Made by a program: the position numbers and the translations under genes. A DNA stretch of 64,000 nucleotides, from NCBI RefSeq assembly GCF_000365025.1, contig NZ_KB823014.1:248001-312000 (forward strand). Reading direction: 5' to 3'. The notes under the pieces were generated by a model. That model searched no databases, was not told the DNA's origin, and saw only the letters and a list, made by a program, of their open reading frames with translations. This document shows, in pieces, positions 45,006 to 53,683 of this stretch. Positions within the stretch are counted from its first letter, which is position 1; each line of letters begins with the position of its first letter. Source of the DNA: Robiginitomaculum antarcticum DSM 21748. Its GTDB lineage: Bacteria > Pseudomonadota > Alphaproteobacteria > Caulobacterales > Maricaulaceae.

Positions 45006-46184
45006 TTATTTGTGAGCTAATATGAAATCGCGCGTGGCACAAATTACGGCGTCCTGATCCCCGGCGAAAATCAGATGCTCGTCTCCCGGCATTTCAAGCA
45101 GGTCGGCGCCGGGAATACGGGCCGCCAGATATCTTGCCTCGTCAATATGGGCTTCGCGGTCGTCGGTGCGGTGCATAACAAGGGTCGGGGCTTTGATGTT
45201 TGCCAAAATGTGGCGGACATCTACCTGGGTGTTCATTTTGGCAAGGGCGAGAGCCGCCGCCGGGCTGGCGCTGCGACGTTGATAGCTGGCCCACCACTTA
45301 CAAAAAACGGGATCATTGGCGTATTGCGGCGCGATATTTTCAATACCGATAGGGCCGCCCCATCCATTTTGAATCTCATCGTAGAAATCTTCCCGCTCCA
45401 TGGCCGTCGGCGCCCAGGGGTAATCCGGCGCCCATTCGCGTTTCGCAAACACGCCATATAACGTTAGAGCGCTAACCCGGTGCGGATACATGGCCGCGAA
45501 GGCCATCGCCAAGCCGCCGCCTTCGGACATAGCGAGTATGGCCGCGCGTTTCGAGTTGGCCGCATCCATGACCGCCTGAATATCGCGCATGCGCTGCTCG
45601 GTTGATGGCAGGCCAAAGGCCCGGTCTGACAGACCTGTCCCTCTCTTATCGAAGAGGATCACCCGTGCAAAGGATGCAAGGCCTTCATAAAATCTGGCCA
45701 GCTCGGGTGACTCCCAGCCATAGTCTAAATGCGATACCCATCCCGGCACGTAAACCAGATCAAGCGGACCTTCCCCGATCACTTGATAGGCGATGCGAAT
45801 ATCCCCGCTCTTAGCATAATGCACATCGTAATCGCGGGGGCTTTTAGAATTCTGAGGACTGATATTTACCGGCACGCCCAACCGATAGCCCCGCTTTGGC
45901 ACCGTTATAATAATATCAGTTGCTGTGGGCCCAAGGGCCGCTCGTAAATTGGAGACAATTTGTACAAGCGATTCTTCGGAAGCGATTATATTTGGCCACA
46001 GGGTTTCAATTAATTCATCTTTGGAAAATAGCCGCCCGCGCCCTTTGATCAATAAACTCAATAATTCGAAAACCTTAGGCCGAATTTGCAAGTCGGCGCC
46101 GTCCCGGATCAATTGCCCGCTATCCAAATCGAGCATAAAATCACCAAAGCGATAGACGGAGCTTTCGGAATTGTTGCTAACCAA
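45006..46184 (-). CDS. Winged-helix DNA-binding / alpha-beta hydrolase fusion protein
   Basis: 392 residues. Residues about 10-105 are an OmpR/PhoB-type winged helix (RFGDFMLDLDSGQLIRDG, RPKVFELLSLLI, LIETLWPN, VPKRGYRLG). Residues about 130-392 are an alpha/beta hydrolase with nucleophile elbow AMSEGG, an acid in HRTDDR and His in GDEHLIF. Such fusions without receiver or phosphorylation domain are annotated as transcriptional regulators in several proteobacteria; a small ester or lactone may serve as signal or substrate, which is inference. It is divergent from the MddA-like gene (80 bp apart) and both lie in the module bracketed by the 111-bp repeats. Confidence 0.82.
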   Translation of the reverse strand: MVSNNSESSVYRFGDFMLDLDSGQLIRDGADLQIRPKVFELLSLLIKGRGRLFSKDELIETLWPNIIASEESLVQIVSNLRAALGPTATDIIITVPKRGYRLGVPVNISPQNSKSPRDYDVHYAKSGDIRIAYQVIGEGPLDLVYVPGWVSHLDYGWESPELARFYEGLASFARVILFDKRGTGLSDRAFGLPSTEQRMRDIQAVMDAANSKRAAILAMSEGGGLAMAFAAMYPHRVSALTLYGVFAKREWAPDYPWAPTAMEREDFYDEIQNGWGGPIGIENIAPQYANDPVFCKWWASYQRRSASPAAALALAKMNTQVDVRHILANIKAPTLVMHRTDDREAHIDEARYLAARIPGADLLEMPGDEHLIFAGDQDAVICATRDFILAHK

Positions 46185-46264
46185 ATTTCACCTTTCTTTC
46201 AGGACTTGTGTGACGGGCAACTTTATTCAGGTAATCTTAGAGCGATATTTTATAAAGGAATAGC

Positions 46265-46987
46265 ATGAAAATCCTGGCATTTGCATATGGCATTCTATGC
46301 TATCTTATCTTTTTTGGAACAATATTATACGCAATCGGATTTGTGGGAAATTTCGGCGTTCCCAAATCTATTGATTCAGGGGTGCAAACATCTTTGGTTT
46401 CGGCCGTGTTATGGAATGCGGGGCTATTGACGATATTCGCGGTCCAGCACAGCGTGATGGCCAGACCGGCTTTTAAACGGTTTTGGACGCGCTTTGTACC
46501 GGAGCCTATTGAACGCTCGACATATGTTTTATTTTCAAATCTGGCGCTTATTCTTCTATTCTGGCAATGGCGCTCCATCAGCGAACCCGTCTGGTCCGTC
46601 AATTGGACTCCCGGAGCCCTTATGCTTCATAGCCTGTTTTGGTTGGGCTGGGGAATAGTTTTCCTGTCCACTTTTTTGCTCAGCCATTTCGAATTATTTG
46701 GACTCAAACAGGTTTGGCTTAATTTCAAAAATGCGGATTCGTCTCATCCCGAGTTTAGAACGCCTCTGCTCTACCGTCTCGTCCGCCACCCGATTTATCT
46801 TGGCTTTACTCTCGCCTTTTGGGCGACCCCGAATATGACCCAAGGACATCTTTTGTTTGCGATCGCGACGACAGGGTACATCCTAATCGGTATTCAACTG
46901 GAGGAGCGGGACCTCGTTGCCGTGTTTGGTGACAAATACAAAGTGTACCGCCAGCAGGTCTCTATGCTGATACCTTTTTTCAAGTGA
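46265..46987 (+). CDS. mddA: MddA-like methanethiol S-methyltransferase
   Basis: 240 residues, about five or six transmembrane helices, NnrU/isoprenylcysteine-methyltransferase superfamily. The C-terminal [28 protein letters not shown] and [13 protein letters not shown] segments match the MddA group, which methylates methanethiol to dimethyl sulfide with S-adenosylmethionine at the membrane. It is divergent from the winged-helix hydrolase, a possible regulator. Related methyltransferases of unknown substrate cannot be excluded. Confidence 0.82.
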   Translation: MKILAFAYGILCYLIFFGTILYAIGFVGNFGVPKSIDSGVQTSLVSAVLWNAGLLTIFAVQHSVMARPAFKRFWTRFVPEPIERSTYVLFSNLALILLFWQWRSISEPVWSVNWTPGALMLHSLFWLGWGIVFLSTFLLSHFELFGLKQVWLNFKNADSSHPEFRTPLLYRLVRHPIYLGFTLAFWATPNMTQGHLLFAIATTGYILIGIQLEERDLVAVFGDKYKVYRQQVSMLIPFFK

Positions 46988-47316
46988 GTTTTATTTGTCT
47001 CACCGATTTTTCCATTATACTCTTTGGAAAATTAATAAGTCAAAGGACGGAGGGTTGATAATGACCGTCCACCCAATCAAAATATTTATGCGGGCCCGTT
47101 CATCTGCGCAATGAAGGCATCGGCGGCTGAGATAGACTACTCCATGTCCGCGATTGACGGGGCCATTGCGCCCTCGGTGGCCCGGCGACTGACGCGCCCG
47201 ACTCTCTCCCATTTGGAATAATTCAGATGCGCTACGGCGCAAAAAGAGTCAATTGAAATTGCGCCACGGGCACGTTTATGGTGGGTTAGAAGACCTTTAG
47301 CGATGCGGAGAGAGAG
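46988..47316. other. Spacer with orphan riboswitch fragment
   Basis: 329 bp between the MddA-like gene and the Sel1-repeat gene. The right part (47151-47261) is the second copy of the gcv promoter/half-aptamer repeat; the rest shows no gene. GGAGAGAG before 47317 is the ribosome site of the Sel1 gene. Confidence 0.75.
47151..47261 (-). repeat. 111-bp direct repeat, distal copy with truncated glycine aptamer
   Basis: Minus strand: promoter TTGACT (47252-47247)/CATCTG (47229-47224), then GGGAGAG and CACCGAGGGCGCAA, stopping at GTCAATCGC before the CTCAGG box. Relative to the gcv copy one change falls in the CCGAAGG box and one breaks the GGGCG/CGCCC stem. No second aptamer and no gcv gene follow; transcription would run antisense towards the end of the MddA-like gene. 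Confidence 0.9.
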
Positions 47317-48732
47317 ATGAAGCTTATTATGTGTGCAACGGCAATGGCCATGTTGTTAACGTCCTGCGCGGATACAGAGGATAAGGCCGCAAAAACTGTA
47401 TCGGCGGAGTCGCAAAGTTGCGTCGAACTCACACGCATCTCAGATGATAGCGGGAATATTTTATATACGCCGAAGATTGATTTTTCCGCCGCAATGACCG
47501 CGTGCGAAATCGAGCTAAAAACTGACCCCCACAATGTCGATTTGAAGCTTGGTTTGGCGCGCGCGCTCTTTGGTGACAGTGACCGATTTGACGAAATTAC
47601 ACCCCTGTTGGAAAGCTTGGAACCGGAGGATACGGGGCGGGTCGATTACATCCGCGCAGTGAGCTATCTGCGCGGCGAAGGCGTAGACAAGGACCGCGCC
47701 AAAGCGGTGGCTCTTTTCCAACAGGCGGCACAGAAAGGATTTATCCCAGCCTATGTCGATATCGGTGACGTATTATTGTCAGACGCTGAAAAGGATGACG
47801 AGAAAGTAGAAGCTGTAACATGGTACCGCAAAGGCGCAGCGGCGGGTCAATCCGAATCCATGGTAGAATTGTCCGATAGTTATCATGAAGGAAGCGGTGT
47901 CGAAAAGGATGAAGCCAGGGCTTTTGAATGGGCACAAAAAGCTGCTGATTTGGGTAATTATCGCGCTTATAATTATTTGGGCTATTTTTATGAACACGGA
48001 ATTGGCACGCCCGAAGATGACGACAAAATGATTGTGAATTATACTGTCGCAGCGCAAGGCGGGGTTACTCCGGCGCAGGCCAATCTTGGATATCTGTATT
48101 ATTGGGGCGCAGGCGTTGATGAAGATAATGACGCGGCCGCCAAATGGTTTGAAAAAGCCGCAAAGTCCGGTGATGACCGCGCCCAATACTATATGGGCGA
48201 GATTTACAGAAATGGCTATGGCGCAGACATTGATTATGTTTTGGCGGCCCATTATTACCGCAAAGCCGCCAAACAGGATTATGCGGAGGCCTATGGGGGC
48301 CTCGGAACGCTGGCCCTAAAAGGCCAAGGCATGGACAAGGATTACGATCTTGCGCGCAGCTATTATAAGCGCGGTGAAGAGCTTGGCGGCAGCACCTCAA
48401 TTGCTAATCTGGGACATATGGCCGAGCGCGGTGCCGGAGAGGCGCAGGATTGGAACAAAGCCGTCACTTATTATAAAGCGGCGGTAGAGGCCGAAAACTG
48501 GTGGGCCGCCCGGCAATTAGCTGCGCTGTATATTGACGGGCGGGGGGTCGAGAAAGACATCAATGCCGGATTGTCATACTATCTGATCGGTACAGATTTT
48601 GGTGATACGGATGCTGCTGAAGCCATTGATCTCTTTGTTGTAGACAATCAAAACTGGCGCGACATGGTCAGCAGCGACATGATGGCAAAAATCGAAGACC
48701 CCCGCGCCGAATGGCGCAAGCTTTCGCAGTAG
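47317..48732 (+). CDS. Sel1-repeat lipoprotein
   Basis: 471 residues. A lipoprotein signal ends at LLTSC (Cys17). From about residue 95 to the end there are ten or so Sel1-like TPR repeats (pattern AxxLGxxYxxGxGVxxDxxxAxxWFxKAAxxG, for example DNDAAAKWFEKAAKSGDDRAQ). Such solenoids mediate protein-protein contacts; an envelope-anchored scaffold is likely. GGAGAGAG before the ATG supports the start. Converges with argS. Confidence 0.88.
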   Translation: MKLIMCATAMAMLLTSCADTEDKAAKTVSAESQSCVELTRISDDSGNILYTPKIDFSAAMTACEIELKTDPHNVDLKLGLARALFGDSDRFDEITPLLESLEPEDTGRVDYIRAVSYLRGEGVDKDRAKAVALFQQAAQKGFIPAYVDIGDVLLSDAEKDDEKVEAVTWYRKGAAAGQSESMVELSDSYHEGSGVEKDEARAFEWAQKAADLGNYRAYNYLGYFYEHGIGTPEDDDKMIVNYTVAAQGGVTPAQANLGYLYYWGAGVDEDNDAAAKWFEKAAKSGDDRAQYYMGEIYRNGYGADIDYVLAAHYYRKAAKQDYAEAYGGLGTLALKGQGMDKDYDLARSYYKRGEELGGSTSIANLGHMAERGAGEAQDWNKAVTYYKAAVEAENWWAARQLAALYIDGRGVEKDINAGLSYYLIGTDFGDTDAAEAIDLFVVDNQNWRDMVSSDMMAKIEDPRAEWRKLSQ

Positions 48733-48738
48733 GGTGAA

Positions 48739-50517
48739 TTACATCCGCTCCGGCACTGCGATACCAAGTATGTCGAGGCCGAGCTCCAATTGACGTAATG
48801 TTGTTTGCGCCAGCGCGAGGCGCGAGGCTTGGACATCAGGCGCGACGCCGTCCTGCAATATCGGGCAATCAGCATAGAAGCGCGAAAAGCTCTGCGCCAG
48901 ACGGTAAATATGGTCGCACAGAATATGGGGTGAATATTTCGACGCAGCTCCGGCCAGCGCGCGGTCAAATCCGTCCAGCGCCAGCACGAGCGCGGTTTCT
49001 GCAGGCTCAGCCGCTTTGACCTCCCCGGCGCTAACGCCGAGCGCGGTCGCTTTGCGCAAGATCGATTTAATCCGCACGGCAGCGTATAATAGATAGGGCC
49101 CTGTTTTTCCTTCAAAAGCGGTAAACCGCTCCGGATCAAAGATATAATTGGTCAGGCGCTGATTTTGCAGATCGGCAAATTTAAGCGCGGCGAGGCCCAC
49201 CTTGCGCGCAATCTCGTCGCGCTCCGCCGCGTCAAATTCCGTGCCGATTCCGGCCTCCGCCAGACGTTTTTTTGCCGCGTCATTCATCAAAGTCAGCAAA
49301 TCATCCAGCCGCAAAACGCCTCCGTCGCGGGTTTTAAACGGCGTGCCGTCATTACCGTTCATCGTGCCAAAGCCCAGGTGCTGCATCTGCTCGGGGCCGT
49401 ACATACCAGCCATGACAGCGGCGCGGAACACCTGCTCAAAATGTAGGGCCTGACGTTGGTCCACGACATATAATATCAGGTCAGGATCAATCTCATTTTT
49501 GCGGTCCAGCAAGGTCGCCAGATCAGTTGTATGGTATTGCACAGCGCCGCTGCGCGAGACCAAAAAGACAGGCGGGACCGGCTTTTTATCGGCCTCCGTC
49601 TCAACGCGAATGATCAGCGCGCCGTCATCCTGCTCGGTAATGCCTTTGGCTTTGAAACCCTCAATCATCCCCGCGATAAGCGGATCGACCGCCGCCTCGC
49701 CTTTCCACAGATCAAACTCCACGCCCAGCGCGCCATAGCCCTGTTTCAGCGCGGCAATAGACACGCTGATAAAATGCTCCAGCAAAGCGCGATACCCTGC
49801 CCGACCGGTTTGAAGCTCTGCCGTAGCCGCGCGCGATCGCTCCAGCCGCGCCGCGTCGGTTTTGGCTTTGTTGCTGGCGGCGGGGTAAAGCCGGGACAGA
49901 TCGTCCATGGTGACGGGGCTGTCTTCGGGATAATCGTCCGTCTTCGCCGCGTCGAAATAAGGCAAATCCGGCTGTTCGTCTTCCAATTCTGTAATCAGAT
50001 GCCCCATTTGCAGGCCCCAATCGCCCAGATGGACATCGCCAATGACGGTATTGCCGCGAAAGCGCAAAAGCCGTTTGAGGCTCTCGCCAATCACGGCGCT
50101 GCGCAAATGGCCGACATGCATGGGCTTGGCCACATTTGCGCCGCCATAATCAATGACGATAGTGTCGCGGTCTGGCGCGCTTGCGCCTGTGCGCGGATCA
50201 TCCGCAATTTCGCCTGCGCGTGTATTAATCGCCTCAATCGTCGGCGTAATATTAATAAATCCGGGTCCGGCAATCTGAAGGCTGTCGATCAGCTCATGTT
50301 TAGAGAGCGCCATGACAATACCATGCGCAATATCGCGGGGATTAGCCTTTTGACCTTGTTTTTTCAGCGCGCCTGCCGCCGCCATCGCGCCATTGCATTG
50401 ATAGGCGACATCATCACGCGAGCTTTCAAAGACTGCGCCCAAATCAGTCGCAAATCCCGCAGCCGCAAAGGCCTCACCAAAGATCAGGCTCAGCCGGTCT
50501 TGTAACGACGCGCTCAT
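48739..50517 (-). CDS. argS: Arginyl-tRNA synthetase
   Basis: 592 residues. Class I synthetase with HVGH (in AKPMHVGHLRSAVIGESL) for the HIGH motif and KTRDGG in the KMSKS region, N-terminal Add-1 domain and a C-terminal DALR anticodon-binding domain (YRLAQSFSRFYADCPIL). Charges tRNA-Arg with arginine. Start at 50517; the upstream lipoprotein gene ends 8 bases earlier, so they may be co-transcribed. Confidence 0.97.
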   Translation of the reverse strand: MSASLQDRLSLIFGEAFAAAGFATDLGAVFESSRDDVAYQCNGAMAAAGALKKQGQKANPRDIAHGIVMALSKHELIDSLQIAGPGFINITPTIEAINTRAGEIADDPRTGASAPDRDTIVIDYGGANVAKPMHVGHLRSAVIGESLKRLLRFRGNTVIGDVHLGDWGLQMGHLITELEDEQPDLPYFDAAKTDDYPEDSPVTMDDLSRLYPAASNKAKTDAARLERSRAATAELQTGRAGYRALLEHFISVSIAALKQGYGALGVEFDLWKGEAAVDPLIAGMIEGFKAKGITEQDDGALIIRVETEADKKPVPPVFLVSRSGAVQYHTTDLATLLDRKNEIDPDLILYVVDQRQALHFEQVFRAAVMAGMYGPEQMQHLGFGTMNGNDGTPFKTRDGGVLRLDDLLTLMNDAAKKRLAEAGIGTEFDAAERDEIARKVGLAALKFADLQNQRLTNYIFDPERFTAFEGKTGPYLLYAAVRIKSILRKATALGVSAGEVKAAEPAETALVLALDGFDRALAGAASKYSPHILCDHIYRLAQSFSRFYADCPILQDGVAPDVQASRLALAQTTLRQLELGLDILGIAVPERM

Positions 50518-50525
50518 AATGAGGT

Positions 50526-51131
50526 CTAACGTTGTCCCGCATCAGGGCGGAAGCGCTTACCTTCAGCGTTAAAGTCCGCCTGCGCCTCGGTCAGGTCAAA
50601 GCCGATAATGATCTCGAAATTCTCACCCGATGTGGTCTCATTCGCGCGCGCAATCGTAATTTCGCCGACAGTTTCTGTTACGCTGACGCGGTCAGAGCCG
50701 GGCGGGAAGGTTACGGTGATGGGGAAATATTCTTTATCGATCACGTCGATATTCTTTCGCGTCACGGCGACGAAATAGCGGAAAGTATGTGTGCGCTGCG
50801 TCGCCGCCGGCCCGATACCGAAATTGGCATTAAAGACCAGATTAGCGATAATCGGCGCTGTTCCGACATATCGGCAGACGCTGGTGACTTTGCCCATCTC
50901 GCCCGAATAGGCGACATTGGAATAGCGCTCTTCGCCGGCAAATTCGACAATACGCGCTGCATCATATAGCGAAAAGGCGCGCGGGCACGGCCCGGGATTG
51001 GTCTCGGAGGCCTGCTCGACCTTAACAGCGCGCTCGCGCAAGGTCTGGCACGCTGACAGCCCCGCAATCATTGAAGCGCCCAGGGCGCATGCGGTGAAAA
51101 GGCGCGGGCGGAAAAATCGGGTCATAGTCAC
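50526..51131 (-). CDS. Lipoprotein of unknown function
   Basis: 201 residues with a lipoprotein signal (GLSACQT; Cys about 28). The mature part has two further Cys (PCPRAF and VCRYVG) that could pair and a beta-rich pattern ending in a polar tail. No family recognised. It lies back to back with ispH and eight bases before argS on the same strand. Confidence 0.75.
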   Translation of the reverse strand: MTMTRFFRPRLFTACALGASMIAGLSACQTLRERAVKVEQASETNPGPCPRAFSLYDAARIVEFAGEERYSNVAYSGEMGKVTSVCRYVGTAPIIANLVFNANFGIGPAATQRTHTFRYFVAVTRKNIDVIDKEYFPITVTFPPGSDRVSVTETVGEITIARANETTSGENFEIIIGFDLTEAQADFNAEGKRFRPDAGQR

Positions 51132-51231
51132 AGTCCTGACAGTGGATATTGGCTCATTACATGTTACAGGGCGTGTTACAGGACAGGCGCTCAGCCCGCA
51201 ACGGCTGTATCCACGCCATGAGGAGAATTTA

Positions 51232-52200
51232 ATGCCGCACGTTAAAAAAGGTGAAAAGCCGGATATGACGCTTTATCTTGCGGCGCCGCGCGGATTTTGC
51301 GCCGGCGTTGACCGCGCCATACAGATTGTCGAGCGCAGTCTGGAGCTCCACGGGGCGCCGGTCTATGTGCGCCACGAAATTGTGCATAACCGTCATGTGG
51401 TCGAGCGCCTTGAGCGTATGGGCGCGGTCTTTGTCGACGAGCTTGATGAATGTCCGGAGGACCGTCCGGTTGTATTCAGCGCACATGGCGTGCCCAAATC
51501 CGTGCCCGCCGAGGCCAAGCGCCGCAATATGGTCTTTCTCGATGCGACATGCCCGCTGGTTTCCAAGGTTCATGTCGAGGCGGAACGCCATGCAAGCCAA
51601 GGGCGGGACATCTTGCTGATCGGTCATGAAGGTCATCCCGAAGTCATCGGCACAATGGGACAACTGCCGGACGGTCAGATCATCTTAATTGAGACCGAAG
51701 ACGATGCGCGTAATTTCACGCCGCGCGACGCGGATAATCTGGCTCTCGTGACGCAGACCACATTATCGGTTGATGACACGGCGGGCATAATCGCCGTTCT
51801 GCAAGACCGTTTTCCCGCCATCGCCCTGCCCTATAAAGAAGATATTTGCTACGCCACAACAAACCGCCAGGCCGCCGTTAAAGCCATCGCGGAGCGTTGT
51901 GATTTGCTCCTGGTGATTGGCGCGTCCAACTCGTCAAATTCCAAACGTCTTGTCGAAGTCGGCGAACTCGCCGGATCCGACAAAGCCAGATTGGTTGCCA
52001 GCGCAAGGGAGATCGATTGGAACGACCTAAGCGGCGTGAGCAAATTGGGCCTGACCGCAGGCGCCAGCGCGCCGGAATATCTGGTCGAGCAGGTTATTGC
52101 CGCCATGCGCATGCGCTTTAATGTGACGATTGAAGAGGTCGAAGTGACTAAGGAAAAAGTTATTTTCCGTCTGCCAAAGTCTTTGAGAGAACCCGCTTAA
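51232..52200 (+). CDS. ispH: 4-hydroxy-3-methylbut-2-enyl diphosphate reductase
   Basis: 322 residues from the ATG at 51232, which has AGGAGA upstream. The three cysteines of the [4Fe-4S] centre are in [21 protein letters not shown] and [11 protein letters not shown]; the conserved Glu/His residues of the HEVVHN- and [11 protein letters not shown]-type segments are present. Last step of the MEP isoprenoid pathway. Its stop shares a base with the rnhA start (TAATG). Confidence 0.96.
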   Translation: MPHVKKGEKPDMTLYLAAPRGFCAGVDRAIQIVERSLELHGAPVYVRHEIVHNRHVVERLERMGAVFVDELDECPEDRPVVFSAHGVPKSVPAEAKRRNMVFLDATCPLVSKVHVEAERHASQGRDILLIGHEGHPEVIGTMGQLPDGQIILIETEDDARNFTPRDADNLALVTQTTLSVDDTAGIIAVLQDRFPAIALPYKEDICYATTNRQAAVKAIAERCDLLLVIGASNSSNSKRLVEVGELAGSDKARLVASAREIDWNDLSGVSKLGLTAGASAPEYLVEQVIAAMRMRFNVTIEEVEVTKEKVIFRLPKSLREPA

Positions 52201-52664
52201 TGCCACGAACGAGACCCTGCACGAAGGGCATTATAATTTACACCGACGGAGCCTGTAGCGGCAATCCCGGCCCCGGCGGCTGGGGGGCGTGGATGATCGC
52301 AGGCCAGCACGAAAAAGAACTCTTTGGCGGCGAGGCGGCCACGACCAATAACCGCATGGAAATGATGGCCGCGATCAAAGCTATCGCCGCGATCAAGCCC
52401 GGTTATGACGGCCCGGTTACGATTATCACCGACAGTGTTTATCTGCGCGACGGCATCACAAAATGGATCCATGGCTGGAAAAAACGCGGCTGGAAAAAGG
52501 CCGATAAAAAACCTGTCCTGAATGTCGACCTCTGGAAGGAGCTGGACGCCGCCGCGCAAGGCCGCAATATTGACTGGCAATGGGTCAAAGGCCATTCCGG
52601 TGACCCCGGCAATGAACGCGCCGATGAGCTGGCGCGGCGGGGGATACCGACGACATGCGGGTAG
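52200..52664 (+). CDS. rnhA: Ribonuclease HI
   Basis: 154 residues, normal length. The four catalytic acids are in [16 protein letters not shown] (Asp), NRMEMMA (Glu), ITDSVYL (Asp) and [15 protein letters not shown] (Asp). Cuts RNA in RNA-DNA hybrids. Coupled to ispH by a one-base overlap. Confidence 0.96.
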   Translation: MPRTRPCTKGIIIYTDGACSGNPGPGGWGAWMIAGQHEKELFGGEAATTNNRMEMMAAIKAIAAIKPGYDGPVTIITDSVYLRDGITKWIHGWKKRGWKKADKKPVLNVDLWKELDAAAQGRNIDWQWVKGHSGDPGNERADELARRGIPTTCG

Positions 52665-52756
52665 AGTTTCGGCGCTGAATTTTGCGCAATCCCCGGTTTG
52701 AGCGGGGATCAATATTGACCTACACTCCCCACTCTCGTCATCCTCGCTGGTCCCCA

Positions 52757-52963
52757 GCGCAGCTGTTGACCCGAGGGTCTATCTTTCCGCTGAGAGACGT
52801 ACCTACGGCTTAGCAAACCGCGGTTTCACCTAGGATATCTAAACACGGTATTTGATTGAGCCATGGATCCTCGGGTCAAACCCGAGTCGGACCGGCGCAC
52901 CGGATGACGGTATGGGGGTTGGTCTTTCGAAACTATGGATATATATTTATTCATCCCCGCCTC
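52757..52963 (+). repeat. ~100-nt dispersed repeat, copy B, split by an insertion
   Basis: Shares GCGCAGCT-TTGACCCGAG, CCGGCGCACCGGATGACGG and GGATATATATTTATTCATCCC with copy A at 19.8 kb (opposite orientation there). Bases 52776-52879 interrupt it; taking them out restores copy-A order. Confidence 0.75.
52766..52879. repeat. 114-bp palindromic element nested in copy B
   Basis: Ends are TTGACCCGAGGGTCTAT (52766-52782) and its near inverse ATGGATCCTCGGGTCAA (52863-52879), 15 of 17 matching. ACCCGAG occurs on both sides (52769-52775 and 52880-52886) and could be a target-site duplication. Confidence 0.6.
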
Positions 52964-53343
52964 TCAAACCTGCCCTATCTTCAAACTGTTCTTATCGCAT
53001 TGGGCAGGCAAGCGGACGTTGGCTGGCTGGCGGTAAGGCGCTGTTGGGATGATCTGCGGCTTAACGTGCCGCGCGGAGTCCCGCGAGTGAGAGCTATGGC
53101 GTCTAACCACAGCCGATGGCCGCTCGCAGCAACAGTGTTGTGCTGCGTTTTTGTGAAATAGGGCGCATGTCGAAAATTTGGGGTCACATCCAAATGGACG
53201 GCAGGGAATTTGAGAAACAAAACACACTAACGCGAACCACAGGTAATCCTGCTTTTTCAAAGTCCCGCACAGACGCCCTTTTTAATAACCGAGATGAAGA
53301 GATAGATTATTGAGATAGACATACCACACTCACCCCCTTCGTT

Positions 53344-53451
53344 ATCCAGAGCGCAGCGAAGGATCCATTCCTAGAGGGTTCTGTTACGTGCAAAATTATT
53401 TAGAGACGCGGCCCCCAGGCATGGATCCTTCGCCGCTTTGCGGCTCTGGAT
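53344..53451. repeat. Imperfect inverted repeat, REP/MITE-like
   Basis: Left arm 53344-53368 (ATCCAGAGC to GAAGGATCCAT), right arm 53421-53451 (ATGGATCCTTCGC to GCTCTGGAT). The right arm has a short extra hairpin CCGCTTTGCGG. About 50 bp in between. Confidence 0.65.
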
Positions 53452-53514
53452 GACAGAAGGGATTATGCTTGGGCTTACGCCTGTCAGCCCGTGCGGGCGG
53501 CCCCGTTCGCTGCG

Positions 53515-53560
53515 CTCTAGCTGACCTACATTTTTATCCGGCCTCGTAGGTCAGCTAGAG
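53515..53560. repeat. Perfect 15-bp inverted repeat
   Basis: CTCTAGCTGACCTAC (53515-53529) and GTAGGTCAGCTAGAG (53546-53560) with a 16-nt loop, 123 bp before the aminopeptidase start. Could be a terminator-like, protein-binding or mobile-end structure. Confidence 0.65.
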
Positions 53561-53683
53561 CACCGCGAAATCCGACATCACAAAGCAAAGCGCCACCTGC
53601 GCCGTCCTGCCCGGCGCCCTTTCGCTTGCCCGCGCGAATAGGGGCTGTTACGCTCCTGTAAATTCAATTTGCAGGATATGACC

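Larger units (their letters stand above)
52665..53683. other. Repeat-filled gap of about 1 kb
   Basis: No convincing gene. It contains copy B of the dispersed repeat (52757-52963) with a nested palindromic insertion, an imperfect inverted repeat (53344-53451) and a perfect 15-bp inverted repeat (53515-53560) before the aminopeptidase gene. A hairpin with ATCCCC/GGGGAT arms near 52685-52710 may end the ispH-rnhA message. Short open frames (for example 53167-53313) lack family likeness and ribosome sites. Confidence 0.65.

Noticed and set aside
49531-50505. Long plus-strand open frame (324 codons) opposite argS
   Set aside because: It lies wholly within argS, which has full synthetase motifs; the frame has no recognisable domain or ribosome site.
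52964-53313. Short open frames on both strands in the repeat gap
   Set aside because: No ribosome site, no hydrophobic or domain pattern, and overlap with repeats.
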